From: JANQEU01 sp965242805
GTDB lineage: Bacteria; Bacteroidota; Bacteroidia; Cytophagales; Cyclobacteriaceae
NCBI GenBank assembly: GCA_965242805.1
Contig: CBDETD010000002.1
Location: 5,022,001 to 5,086,000 of the forward strand
DNA length: 64,000 nt
Direction of reading: 5' to 3'
Shown: one piece after another, positions 35,621 through 45,238 of the stretch
Layout: each line of letters starts with the position of its first letter
Numbering within the stretch: position 1 is the first letter of the stretch
Notes under the pieces: generated by a model
Database searches by the model: none
Seen by the model: the letters and a program-made list of their open reading frames with translations, nothing else
Told to the model about the DNA's origin: nothing
Program-made: the position numbers and the translations under genes

Positions 35621-36651
35621 AGTGGATTTCGTTCATATTGGTCCTGGTCTCATTTATCTGCACTGCACAATCGGATCGTTTATCCCTTTTCAACAATGAA
35701 CGAACCATGGATCGCAGATTTACCCTATATCAAGGCCAGATCAGGGTCCAGGCATCTTATGATTACGTTACGTTCAGGTCCGAATTTGATGAGGATGGCA
35801 CTGATATAAGGCTTTCTCAAAGCGGAATTTCCATGAATATGCATGGAATCCGGGCTGGGTTCAGATATGGGATCATCGATTTTCTGGATGCTGAAGTCCG
35901 CCTCTCTCATAAGAAAAGGAATTATCGAGGGGAACCACTGCTGATAATAGGTGCCCCTGAACCGCCAATAAATGTATATTCTGATATTGTCACAAGTGGT
36001 CTTGAAGATGTGTTTCTAGGTATTAATGCTCGATTTCCAAACAAAGGTTATGCTTTTGATGCCAGTGTGTCCGGAGGGGTGTATCTACCTACTTCTGAAA
36101 ACCAACCCGACAAACCAGGGCACACCTATGATTTTGATGGAAATTCCGAAATCATCAATTATAACCACTCTGAAAACTGGGGATATGGGGTTATGTCATT
36201 TGATTATGGGGGATTCTTCAAATATAGATTATCCAATTTGGCGTTTTCTGCATCATTCAGTTCACGAATTCCTCAAGGCGTTTCCGAAAATCTGGAATAT
36301 TCCTGGAGGTTAAGTTCAGATGGTGTTTTTGAATACTCTAATAGCACTTATGACTACCAGGTTCCACAAACCTTACAGGTTGACATTTTAGGGGAATACC
36401 AACTCTATGATTGGATAAATGTATTCACAGCCATCCATGAGGATAGGTCTTTCCGTGGTTGGAGGCAGGAAGGAGACCTTAAAGTAAAGGTACCCGATCA
36501 AAGATTGATGTTAGTAAATCCTGGATTTGAAGTATTGGTTTCAAACAAACTATGGTTAAGGCAGGGAGCGAGATTCCCTATAGCCGGAGAAAATGCGTAT
36601 TCCTCATTTAGTTTTTATCTCACCTTTTACTACAACATTTTAACCCAATAA
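35617..36651 (+). CDS. Outer-membrane beta-barrel protein, CHAT operon gene 2
   Basis: The 344 residues have a signal peptide (MKWISFILVLVSFICTAQ). The mature part is full of amphipathic strands with aromatic girdles: RFTLYQGQIRVQASYDYVTF, GIRAGFRYGIIDFLDAEVRL, SSFSFYLTFYYNI. TLYQG and a strand order like that of the next gene suggest the two are diverged paralogues. The ATG at 35617 (ATGA overlap) is preferred over a start 18 bases upstream. It is probably a barrel of about 14-16 strands, and no plug domain is visible. Its role is inferred only from the operon. Confidence 0.75.
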   Translation: MKWISFILVLVSFICTAQSDRLSLFNNERTMDRRFTLYQGQIRVQASYDYVTFRSEFDEDGTDIRLSQSGISMNMHGIRAGFRYGIIDFLDAEVRLSHKKRNYRGEPLLIIGAPEPPINVYSDIVTSGLEDVFLGINARFPNKGYAFDASVSGGVYLPTSENQPDKPGHTYDFDGNSEIINYNHSENWGYGVMSFDYGGFFKYRLSNLAFSASFSSRIPQGVSENLEYSWRLSSDGVFEYSNSTYDYQVPQTLQVDILGEYQLYDWINVFTAIHEDRSFRGWRQEGDLKVKVPDQRLMLVNPGFEVLVSNKLWLRQGARFPIAGENAYSSFSFYLTFYYNILTQ

Positions 36652-37617
36652 ATGAAAAGGTCAACCTTTCATATTCTGCTTATAAGCGTCATTATCCCAA
36701 TACTTGGTTTTGCTCAAAGCGACCAGGAAATATTACCTTCTGAACGCAAGCAGATGACCATCATCACCGAACCTTACACTTTATATCAAGGATTTTTTCG
36801 AGCAGGTATTTCTGTACAATATGGGGCACTTTATAAGATATTTGATTCTGATGGAGAAAGGGTTCCTATATCCAATGCATCCGGCAAGTCATGGTCAACT
36901 TCATTCATAGCACAGTATGGCGTCAGTGACAGGTTGCAGGTTACCCTTGGTCTTCCATACACTCAACAGGATCTTTTCCTTTCGTACAGAGGTGAGGCTC
37001 CGGGTATCGCCACATTCATTCAACAGAAACTGGAAGGAAAAGGATCAGGTTTGGGGGACGCCTGGTTGGGGGTGGATTATCAGGTGATTACCGAAACAGA
37101 TGCGAGACCCTCTATTAAAGGGCTGTTCACTATCACATTACCTACTGGTTCCAAGAATCCTGAAGAATTGGACGATCCCGAATTGATAGATATTCCAGTC
37201 GGAAGAGGTGCGATGGCCTATGAAGCCGGGATTTCAGCAAGGAAAATAATTTATCCTTATTCCTGGACTGGGTATGTCAGTTATAAGATGAACACAGAGG
37301 GTAGCAAGTCATTGGCAGTAGGTGATCCGGAAATAACTTTCAATGATGGTGATTTATGGACATTTTCCGGCTCATTCAATTTCCATATGAATGAATGGTT
37401 AGCACTGGTCAATGATGCATATTTCTTTATTAGCGGTCAAGATGAGGAGGATGGAGTGGCTATCGAAGATTCATCTTCCTGGGTCTTTTGGTACAGTCCA
37501 CGACTTAGTTTTCAGATAAAGAGGCTTCGAGTGAATCAAACGATCCAGTTACCACTGGCAGGCAAACGATCTTCTGCGGATCCGGGTTACATCATGGTTT
37601 TCCAATATGTGTTTTAG
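36652..37617 (+). CDS. Outer-membrane beta-barrel protein, CHAT operon gene 3
   Basis: The 321 residues have a signal peptide (ILLISVIIPILGFAQ) and barrel-type strands. It shares with the preceding protein the early segment TLYQGFFRAGISVQYGALYKIFDSDGERVPIS (compare TLYQGQIRVQASYDYVTF... DEDGTDIRLS) and ends in VFQYVF with a terminal phenylalanine. GDAWLGVDYQV and FTITLPTGSKNP are reminiscent of transporter-like barrels that follow phenolic-degradation genes. The start abuts the previous stop directly, and the end overlaps the CHAT gene by 11 bases. The role is unknown. Confidence 0.75.
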   Translation: MKRSTFHILLISVIIPILGFAQSDQEILPSERKQMTIITEPYTLYQGFFRAGISVQYGALYKIFDSDGERVPISNASGKSWSTSFIAQYGVSDRLQVTLGLPYTQQDLFLSYRGEAPGIATFIQQKLEGKGSGLGDAWLGVDYQVITETDARPSIKGLFTITLPTGSKNPEELDDPELIDIPVGRGAMAYEAGISARKIIYPYSWTGYVSYKMNTEGSKSLAVGDPEITFNDGDLWTFSGSFNFHMNEWLALVNDAYFFISGQDEEDGVAIEDSSSWVFWYSPRLSFQIKRLRVNQTIQLPLAGKRSSADPGYIMVFQYVF

Positions 37618-40474
37618 ATATCAATTAAGGTTTTGGCTACTCCTTTTATGTCTTAGTCTAGTTCTGTTTACCTGCCAAACACCGAGTGTTGTGGCCACCA
37701 CTTCGATACAGCGTGGTGACGAGGCCAATAATGCCAACGATTATGAAACTGCTGAAACATATTACCTCCAATACCTGGATGTCGCGCCCTCTTTGGGTAC
37801 CATGCGAAACCTCAGCATGGAATCTGATGTGAGAAGAAAACTGGCTCACGTATTTTCCACTCAGGGGAAGTATGAGGAAGCCGAAAAATATATTTTATCA
37901 GCCCTCAAAACCGATCAATCAATACCTGACAATTTACTAAACGTCATCGAAGACTTTCGTCTGCTGGGAATAACAAGAGTATATCAAGGCGATTACATCC
38001 AAGCCAGCATAGCTTTAGACAGTGCTTTATTGCTTAGTGAAGGAATGGAAAGCAGTATCAAGGCATTGAAACGATTGTCCATTGCGGACACCTATTTATC
38101 AGGATCAATGTTACGACTTTCCACAGGGGAGCTTACCATGTCAATGGATCAGGTGGATCAGGCAATGGAACTTTACGAAAAGGACAGACCGGAAGGTGAA
38201 GGTATGATGGAAGCTCTATTAATAAAATCGAAGATCCTCGAAATCACCGGAAGAGAGGACAGGGCCTTGATTCTATTGGAACGATCTATGCAAATAGCAG
38301 AGGAATTGGACTACAAGACTTTCCGACAAAAACAGGTAAAGGGCGATATTTATACAAAGCAAGGGGATCCTGAAGGCGCTGTTGAAATTTTTCAGGAGGC
38401 TTTGGGTGAAGCTAAGGCTACCAACATCATACCTCAAATGATATGGGCCCATATCAAGTTGGCAGATGCATTTCAAATGATCGGAAATATCCGGCAGTAC
38501 AACTACCATTTGAGAGAAGCCCAAAAACTCAGGGAGAAAATGGAACAGGCAAGTGCGCAGCTTCCATCTCTTGATATGAGGATGGGTGATATTCGAAATG
38601 CCTATGACCTTTACAATCAAAGGGGTGCCGCTCTTGGAGCCAATATTGCAGGATTGAAACTTGCTGAGTCCATGCACGAGGAAGGTTTGATGGACAGTGC
38701 TGCCATTTTAGTGAATAAGGTCTATGATTATTTCGTGGCTGAGAATATAATCGAAGGTCAGGCCAGGGCCCTAGTTCTTTGGTCCCGAATACTTTTGGCA
38801 ACGGGGGCAAGGGGAGATGCCATCGACAAACTTGACCAATGTGAAACTCTTTCTCTCACTCCAGAACTAAGCTGGCAAGCTGCTTATACGAGAGGAATTA
38901 TCGAGTACGAAAATGGTAATAATCGTAAAGCCGAACAACAGTTAAAAATGGCGATAGAGATCATTGAATCACTGCGTGGAGAAATATCTCGTTCGGAGTT
39001 CAAATGGTATTTTCTAGACAACAAAGTTGATGTTTACGACGCCTACGTTTCTTTATTAACGGATGAAAACAGGATACAGGAATCTTTTACTATCAATGAA
39101 AAAGCAAGGTCCAGAACATTTCTTGATTTATTGGCACAGCAATCTGTGATACAAATGGAAGATGATTCTCTGATCCGGAGAGAGAAAAACTTGTTACGGG
39201 AAATATCATATATACAAGCATTGATGAATCAGTATGAGATGGAAAAGAAATCATATGATTTTTTGATCAAGAAAAAGGAAAAACTCGATCAGGAATATCT
39301 GATAAACTTTAGGCAATTAGTAGATACTCAACCTGGTTACGCAAGGCTTAAAACTATTGATCCTGTTGGATTGGCGGAAATTCAATCTGTCATAGATAGT
39401 GATCTGGCTCTTCTTGAGATGTGGTCTGGTAAAGACAACCTCTACACATGGGTAATAACCAGGGATGGGATTGATTTAAAAAAATTTCCAATAAGCCGTC
39501 GGGAAGTAAAACGGCAGGCAGCTTTTATTCGAAACAGTATCACATTTGGTTTGGAGGATGAATTGTTTGCAGGGTTAAGAAAGCTCCTGGAAGATCTAAC
39601 TCTCGATATTCAGGAGATTACAAAGGGGTATGGAAATCTGGTAATAGTTCCACACGGCCCACTCCATTTTATTCCGTTTCAAGCTTTGTATGATGGTGAA
39701 GCCTTTCTTCTGGAAAGTAAGCTCATGTCTTATGCACCTTCAGCATCGGTCTTTTATTACGTGATGTCCAGGGAAATAAGTGAACGTTCCGTTTCTTTTA
39801 TGGGGATGGCTTTGGGTGAATTGAATATCGAAGGATTTGATCCCCTCCCTGGGACAGCCATGGAATTGGAGCAGCTTTCACAACTTTACGATCAAGGGGA
39901 TATCGCATACGCCGGGGATATTAAGGAGGAGTCATTTAAGGAAAAGGCTTCAGAACATAAGACGATCCACATCGCCACTCATGGTGTCCTTAATTCTCAC
40001 AATCCCAACAAAAGCTATGTTTTAATGGCAAAGTCTGAAAATGATGACGGACGACTTTCTGTTGAGGAGATCTATAACATAAAATTAAATGCTGACCTTG
40101 TAGCATTGAGCGCTTGTGAAACGGGATTGGGAGACCTCTCGACTGGAGATGAACTGGTAGGATTGAGTAGGGCTTTTTTGTACGCTGGTACTTCGGCAGT
40201 AGTTGTGAGCCTCTGGCAAGTAGACGATATTTCTACCTCTATTCTGATGACGCGAATGCACCAATTGTTGGATGCCGGTTATTCCTCTTCAGCCGCCTTG
40301 GCACAAGCCCAACGAGACTTGTTGAACAGCAATTTTGAATATGGGCAGTCGCGTGGAATGAGGTCAGTACGTTGGCATCAAAACATTCGTAGTCAATTGG
40401 ATGGAGGAGTCGGTGAAAAATACGTTTCCCCGTATTTCTGGGCTCCATTCATCTTAATTGGAAATCCCAATTGA
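37607..40474 (+). CDS. TPR-CHAT domain protease-like lipoprotein
   Basis: The 955 residues carry a lipoprotein signal (LLLLCLSLVLFTC, cysteine near 23), TPR repeats (about 30-480), a coiled coil (about 505-560) and a C-terminal CHAT domain (about 690-950). The caspase-like dyad is present: histidine 792 in HIATHG and cysteine 837 in LVALSACETGLG, followed by GLSRAFLYAGTSAVVVSLWQVDD. CHAT proteins are cysteine peptidases or their relatives, often activated by partner binding. Anchoring on the cell surface or in the periplasm with barrels in the same operon is notable. Targets are unknown. Confidence 0.92.
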   Translation: MCFRYQLRFWLLLLCLSLVLFTCQTPSVVATTSIQRGDEANNANDYETAETYYLQYLDVAPSLGTMRNLSMESDVRRKLAHVFSTQGKYEEAEKYILSALKTDQSIPDNLLNVIEDFRLLGITRVYQGDYIQASIALDSALLLSEGMESSIKALKRLSIADTYLSGSMLRLSTGELTMSMDQVDQAMELYEKDRPEGEGMMEALLIKSKILEITGREDRALILLERSMQIAEELDYKTFRQKQVKGDIYTKQGDPEGAVEIFQEALGEAKATNIIPQMIWAHIKLADAFQMIGNIRQYNYHLREAQKLREKMEQASAQLPSLDMRMGDIRNAYDLYNQRGAALGANIAGLKLAESMHEEGLMDSAAILVNKVYDYFVAENIIEGQARALVLWSRILLATGARGDAIDKLDQCETLSLTPELSWQAAYTRGIIEYENGNNRKAEQQLKMAIEIIESLRGEISRSEFKWYFLDNKVDVYDAYVSLLTDENRIQESFTINEKARSRTFLDLLAQQSVIQMEDDSLIRREKNLLREISYIQALMNQYEMEKKSYDFLIKKKEKLDQEYLINFRQLVDTQPGYARLKTIDPVGLAEIQSVIDSDLALLEMWSGKDNLYTWVITRDGIDLKKFPISRREVKRQAAFIRNSITFGLEDELFAGLRKLLEDLTLDIQEITKGYGNLVIVPHGPLHFIPFQALYDGEAFLLESKLMSYAPSASVFYYVMSREISERSVSFMGMALGELNIEGFDPLPGTAMELEQLSQLYDQGDIAYAGDIKEESFKEKASEHKTIHIATHGVLNSHNPNKSYVLMAKSENDDGRLSVEEIYNIKLNADLVALSACETGLGDLSTGDELVGLSRAFLYAGTSAVVVSLWQVDDISTSILMTRMHQLLDAGYSSSAALAQAQRDLLNSNFEYGQSRGMRSVRWHQNIRSQLDGGVGEKYVSPYFWAPFILIGNPN

Positions 40475-40518
40475 AAAATCCAGTGAACTGAGAATATCCT
40501 TTCCTGGTATGACAGAAC

Positions 40519-41415
40519 CTAATCCTCTTTCACCACTATCCTGATATCCGGAGTATTCATTGAGAAAAAACCAAATCCGTTTTCAACGTTTGACGGGAAG
40601 TTGACGGGTTCGTTTGCTGCCGAAGCAATGATACCACCCGACCTTTGACCTGCATCCAGGAACCGGTAATACTCTTCACTGATATTGATAAGGATCATTG
40701 CTAATGTGTCTCCAGGATTTTCAAAAAGCTGGACTTCCCTGGTTACCTCATTATTTTCAAAAGTTATATCCGACAGAAGTTTTGTGAAAAGTACTTCCGA
40801 TTCGAAATTGGGATTGAACAAAGATGAGAAATTACTTTCGCCACTATCTAAAGAGTCAAAATCTAAGTCCTGCAATTGATTGCTAAACAGCCCATCAAGT
40901 GAAGTCGCCTGAACAAGGTACCAATTAGGTACTTCAGGGTCAGTGAATTCGTATTTAATGGTAAAGGTGGTATCATCGTCCTGAACCGTGCGAAGTAACT
41001 CGGCATCATTTAACGAAACACTTGAATTAAGAACAGTTTCAGCGGTCACGTAGGTTGAGGTCGTAGAGTCAAAGACCGTCAAAACAAAAGATGATTCGAT
41101 TCCTGGCTCTGACAATTCACCAATGAAAAAACCGGGAACGACTTCCAGTAATGTATCGGTAGTTGAACCTGAAGTCACCGTTATCAATGCACTATCGACA
41201 AGAAGTCTTTCAACAAAATCATTTTCCAGGGCCTCAAAGTCACTGGGAGCTAATGCTGAAAAACTACGGCTTGCGGTAACGATCAATAGGTTGTCAGGAA
41301 CAAATCTTGAAGACAGTACAATACCACTTTGCTGAGGTGTAACTTCGATTATCAGGTCTTCAGGAGCACATCCCAGAACGATTAAGAGAACGTATGTGAT
41401 TATTGCCCTTTTCAT
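40519..41415 (-). CDS. DUF4249 family lipoprotein
   Basis: The 298 residues begin at the ATG at 41415, which opens a lipoprotein signal (ITYVLLIVLGC, cysteine near 16). The pattern LIIEVTPQQSGIVLSSRFVPDNLLIVTASRSFSAL, then a second Ig-like domain and RSGGIIASAANEPVNFPSNVENGFGFF, matches DUF4249. In Bacteroidota these proteins are commonly encoded next to TonB-dependent receptors, as here with one base between the genes. A surface ligand-binding role is inferred. It is the last gene of the five-gene minus-strand operon. Confidence 0.85.
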   Translation of the reverse strand: MKRAIITYVLLIVLGCAPEDLIIEVTPQQSGIVLSSRFVPDNLLIVTASRSFSALAPSDFEALENDFVERLLVDSALITVTSGSTTDTLLEVVPGFFIGELSEPGIESSFVLTVFDSTTSTYVTAETVLNSSVSLNDAELLRTVQDDDTTFTIKYEFTDPEVPNWYLVQATSLDGLFSNQLQDLDFDSLDSGESNFSSLFNPNFESEVLFTKLLSDITFENNEVTREVQLFENPGDTLAMILINISEEYYRFLDAGQRSGGIIASAANEPVNFPSNVENGFGFFSMNTPDIRIVVKED

Positions 41416-41416
41416 A

Positions 41417-43696
41417 TTAAAAACTGAAGTTGTACGATATGCTGGGAATTGTTCCAAACAATCCTGGTTGGACGTATTGAAAAGATTGACCATTTGAAAT
41501 GATCCTGACCTGGTAAGGGGAAGATCTATTGTAGAAATTATAAATTCCAAATTGCCACTCCCCTTTGAATTTTCTTTTCTTTTTTGATTTTAAGATCAGG
41601 TTTAGATCAAGACGATGAGTAGGGGAAAGCTTTATGGCATTTCTTTTTGAGTAAATGGGGATGATCTCAATACTGTTTAAAGTAGCACTTGGCATCAAAT
41701 ATTGGCCGGTTTGAGGAGTGAATGAGGCCCCGGAGGTATAAACCCAAGCCCATGAAAGATCTACACGATTGGAGAGCTGATAAATGCCTACAACCGAAAT
41801 ATCGTGCCGACGGTCGTATTTCGCTGGATATCTTTTCCCATTATTCAATTCCGGAAACTCCCTGGTCGTGTTACTTAATGTATATGATAACCAACCTGTC
41901 AGCTTTCCTGCTCTCTTACGGATGAGGAATTCACCTCCGATTGATTTTCCATTGCCATTTACCAACTCGTCCTCAAAATTGTCATTCAACAACAGACGTG
42001 ATCCCTCACGATATTCGATAAGGTTGTCCATTGTTTTGTAGTAACCTTCTACTGAAATATTCAGATTAAATGCAGGTATTCCCTTGAATACTCCCATGGA
42101 AATTTGATGCGAAGTTTGTGGTTTCACGTTTTGAGTAACCGGATACCATAGATCCGTAGGGAGGACTATTGAGGAAGAACTGACCCTATGCATGTATTGT
42201 CGCATAAGCGAATAACTAGCTTTGACAGATGTCAGATCCACTACTTCAAAGTTGAGATTAAGCCTTGGCTCTGCTCCAAGATAAAAACCGGATCTTACAT
42301 TAGATGAGGAAAGTCTTAAACCATAGTACGTGGTAAAACGACTGCTCAATTTGTGCTCTTTACCTCCATAGAAAGAGATCTCCTGAGTTTCCAGAAGGTC
42401 TCCCTTCCTTGATCGAAGAAAGTCTGAAATATCTCCACCTGTGTTGATAACATTTGGTCTGAATCGGTGCCAAATGATATCTGCTCCGAAATCAATTCGT
42501 TCCTCCGGGGACTTGAAATATTCGAATTTTCCTTTTATACCAAAATCCTGTATTTGAGATCTGATAAGTAGTGAATTATCAACGAAATTCCCAGCGATAT
42601 CATACTTGAATCGTGTTTGAAGTAATGTTATGTTAGAAAAGAGTTTTTCACCAGGAAATATATGATTCCATCTGATGGTTGATGTGAAATTGCCGAGGTT
42701 GAATCCGAAGGTAAGATCCTCAAGATCCCCTTCTTCATTTTCCCCTTCTTCCTGAACTTTGAGCACATCATCGCCAAAATATCCACTCACAAATATTCTG
42801 TCTCTTTTAGAGATTTTGTAGCTGGCTTTCGTATTTAGGTCATAGAAAAAGTAGGGAAGGTTGATACCGGCAAGACCCAATACCTGATCGATATAAGTCC
42901 TTCTTCCTGACACCATGAAAGTTGCTTTGTCTTTAATGATCGGTCCATCTATAGTAAGTCGGGATGTTAGAAGACCTATCCCACCTTTTACCTCAATCTT
43001 TTCAGGATTACCTTCCTGCATCCTTGTGTCCATGACTGCTGAAAGTCTTCCGCCATGGTCTGCTGTGAATCCCCCTTTAGTGATCCTGATGTCCCGTATT
43101 GCATCGGTGTTGAAAACTGAAAAAAAACCAAAGAGGTGTGAAAGGTTATAGACCGTGGCATCATCCAAGGTGACAAGGTTTTGGTCATCTGTACCACCTC
43201 TGACATAAAGAGCAGTTGTTCCTTCGCCGCCCCTGGTAATTCCAGGCATGAACTGTGATATTTTCAGAATATCTGTCTCACCACCAATAGTTGGGATCGA
43301 AGCTGCCTCTTTCGGGGTGAGATTAAATACCCCCATATTCACAGACTTTACTTCATCTTCAACGATATATCGATCTGCTCTCACCTCAATTACGTCCAAT
43401 GCAGAAAATGAAGTTTCTAAAAAGAAATCAATACTCTGATTCTGATTCAGAATGATCTCCCTTGATATGGTCTTATAGCCTACATACGAAATACGAAGGT
43501 TGACCGTATCGCTGTCAATTGTCAAAGAATAAAATCCGAAAGCATTTGTAATCGCACCTTGTATGGTTCCTTCATTAAGGACCGTTACACCAATTAAACC
43601 TTCCTTCGATTCCTGATCATAAACGTACCCACTTAGCGTAACTTGACTTTGAACTGTGAGACTTGCGAAAAAGAATACCAGGAATAGGATCCTCAT
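41417..43696 (-). CDS. TonB-dependent outer-membrane receptor with carboxypeptidase-like N-domain
   Basis: The 759 residues have a signal peptide (MRILFLVFFFASLTVQS) and a CarboxypepD_reg-like domain (about 20-100: LSGYVYDQESKEGLIGVTVL). A plug follows (about 115-230: LKISQFMPGITRGGEGTTALYVRGG, NLVTLDDATVYNLSHLFGFFSVFN) and then a barrel ending SISYNFSF. The substrate cannot be told. It is one of the smaller SusC-unlike receptors paired with DUF4249. Start and upstream stop overlap by 4 bases, so it is coupled to the barrel gene before it. Confidence 0.93.
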   Translation of the reverse strand: MRILFLVFFFASLTVQSQVTLSGYVYDQESKEGLIGVTVLNEGTIQGAITNAFGFYSLTIDSDTVNLRISYVGYKTISREIILNQNQSIDFFLETSFSALDVIEVRADRYIVEDEVKSVNMGVFNLTPKEAASIPTIGGETDILKISQFMPGITRGGEGTTALYVRGGTDDQNLVTLDDATVYNLSHLFGFFSVFNTDAIRDIRITKGGFTADHGGRLSAVMDTRMQEGNPEKIEVKGGIGLLTSRLTIDGPIIKDKATFMVSGRRTYIDQVLGLAGINLPYFFYDLNTKASYKISKRDRIFVSGYFGDDVLKVQEEGENEEGDLEDLTFGFNLGNFTSTIRWNHIFPGEKLFSNITLLQTRFKYDIAGNFVDNSLLIRSQIQDFGIKGKFEYFKSPEERIDFGADIIWHRFRPNVINTGGDISDFLRSRKGDLLETQEISFYGGKEHKLSSRFTTYYGLRLSSSNVRSGFYLGAEPRLNLNFEVVDLTSVKASYSLMRQYMHRVSSSSIVLPTDLWYPVTQNVKPQTSHQISMGVFKGIPAFNLNISVEGYYKTMDNLIEYREGSRLLLNDNFEDELVNGNGKSIGGEFLIRKRAGKLTGWLSYTLSNTTREFPELNNGKRYPAKYDRRHDISVVGIYQLSNRVDLSWAWVYTSGASFTPQTGQYLMPSATLNSIEIIPIYSKRNAIKLSPTHRLDLNLILKSKKKRKFKGEWQFGIYNFYNRSSPYQVRIISNGQSFQYVQPGLFGTIPSISYNFSF

Positions 43697-44394
43697 AGTT
43701 TAAATTTGAAACCTATGACGCCACCATTGAGTGAAGTACTTGTTTTATACCCATCAAAATTGAAAAACCCTACGCCCCAGGTGGGTCCAAGTTTAAGATA
43801 GCTATGACCAATGAGCTTGATTTCAAATAATACAGGGAATTCAATGGACAATCCCGTTTTCAATGGAGCAAAATATTTTATATTTCCAACATCGGTTTCC
43901 TCACTATGCGATCCGGAAATAGGAATACTGACACTCAATTTAGCTCCAGGCCGAATTTTAAATAAACGTTTATTCAGAAGAGCATAAGTATACCCCAACC
44001 CAATTTGAAAATACCCAAATTGACCTTCAAGGGTAGAGATGGAATTTAAAGCATCCCATTCGTACCATTTTTGAGTGATAGTCTGGTTTGCTAAACTGAA
44101 GAATAACTGGTGACGCTCATAGGTGGAATCGCTGGAAATTAGATAAAAAGAAATATTGAATCCCGTATTTTCAACGATACCATTCCAAGTGATGCTATCA
44201 TCGGGAGGGGAAGTAAGAGATGTACCAAAGTTGAAATTTTCCGTAACCTGATCAAAATTTCTGTTTCCAGCTTCATATTGGGAAAACGTTAGATCAAAAT
44301 CAATAGTCAGAAAGTGGAGACTATCCAGGAATTGACCGTGAACTATTGAGTTCAAACCCACTAAAGAACAAATGGTCACCAGTAATTTCCTCAT
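43693..44394 (-). CDS. Outer-membrane protein of unknown function, receptor operon
   Basis: The 233 residues from the ATG at 44394 carry a signal peptide (MRKLLVTICSLVGLNSIVHG). The mature part is beta-rich with strands such as IEFPVLFEIKLIGHSYLKLGPTWGVGFF and a C-terminal GGVIGFKFKL. A longer frame upstream has no signal and overlaps the neighbour, so I reject that start. It may be an eight- to ten-stranded barrel. It lies between a second barrel candidate and the TonB receptor in one operon. Confidence 0.7.
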   Translation of the reverse strand: MRKLLVTICSLVGLNSIVHGQFLDSLHFLTIDFDLTFSQYEAGNRNFDQVTENFNFGTSLTSPPDDSITWNGIVENTGFNISFYLISSDSTYERHQLFFSLANQTITQKWYEWDALNSISTLEGQFGYFQIGLGYTYALLNKRLFKIRPGAKLSVSIPISGSHSEETDVGNIKYFAPLKTGLSIEFPVLFEIKLIGHSYLKLGPTWGVGFFNFDGYKTSTSLNGGVIGFKFKL

Positions 44395-44479
44395 TTGGAT
44401 AGCAGATTTACATATTTTCTGAATTTTGGTCAAGTTAGGTACTTGGAGGGCCTTGACCGGAAAAGATAGGTAAGGTAAA

Positions 44480-45238
44480 TTATTTGAATTCAATCCCAAC
44501 TTTGAAGACAGTACGATTGTACCACATATCAAATGAAGAGATTATTGGGCCAAAAGGCCCCATTTCATTATTCTCACCTTTAGTGTGTTGCATGTATTGG
44601 GATACTCCCAGATACCATTTCAGCTTCCCTTTTGTTGGAAAATGAACGCCAAATCCCGGTTGAATTAGAATTCCACTGCTGTGTTCGTTAAAAAAATCTT
44701 GATTTCCAGCTATCCCATAACCAACCTTCATGTCCGCAAACGCCCTAATTGGACCATTGTATATGTAGTATCTCCCGTATCCGAATGGAGAAATAAACGT
44801 ATGATAGAGCCAACCTGTACTTATCCTTGCGTCGTTCGTCTCAATTGCTATACCCATACCTAATGATAGGTTTGGGCTTTTTCTCAGCCCAAGAATAGCT
44901 TCAACTTGTGTGGTGGTATTTAGATTATGACTTCCGACACCAAGCGCAAGATCTGCAAAAATTCCTTTTTTATAGAAGAACCTTCCTCTCCACGCATTTA
45001 GATGATCCCTGGTATTGTTTATTCTTTTTATTAGGACTGTAGCAAGATTAATTGTGTCCGTTGTACTCAAGACTAGCTTTATACTCGATGGAGCCACACC
45101 AATAACACGCCCGTTAAATACGGAGCCATCTTTGTAGAAAACACGTACGTTATCATTAACCTGAGCACTTTTTTGTCCAAAGCACCAGGTTGCGACTAAC
45201 AATAATGTTACGAATAATGTGGTGGTTTTGACCGTCAA
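44480..45238 (-). CDS. Outer-membrane protein of unknown function, receptor operon
   Basis: The 252 residues begin at a TTG whose position gives a TTGA overlap with the upstream stop; no ATG or GTG lies before the signal peptide (TLFVTLLLVATWCFGQ). An N-terminal small domain (RVFYKDGSVFNGRVIGVAPSSIKLVL) resembles an Sm-like or SH3-like strand set. It is followed by barrel strands (IFADLALGVGSHNL, IRAFADMKVGYGIAG, YNRTVFKVGIEF). No named family is recognised. It belongs to the minus-strand receptor operon. Confidence 0.7.
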   Translation of the reverse strand: MTVKTTTLFVTLLLVATWCFGQKSAQVNDNVRVFYKDGSVFNGRVIGVAPSSIKLVLSTTDTINLATVLIKRINNTRDHLNAWRGRFFYKKGIFADLALGVGSHNLNTTTQVEAILGLRKSPNLSLGMGIAIETNDARISTGWLYHTFISPFGYGRYYIYNGPIRAFADMKVGYGIAGNQDFFNEHSSGILIQPGFGVHFPTKGKLKWYLGVSQYMQHTKGENNEMGPFGPIISSFDMWYNRTVFKVGIEFK

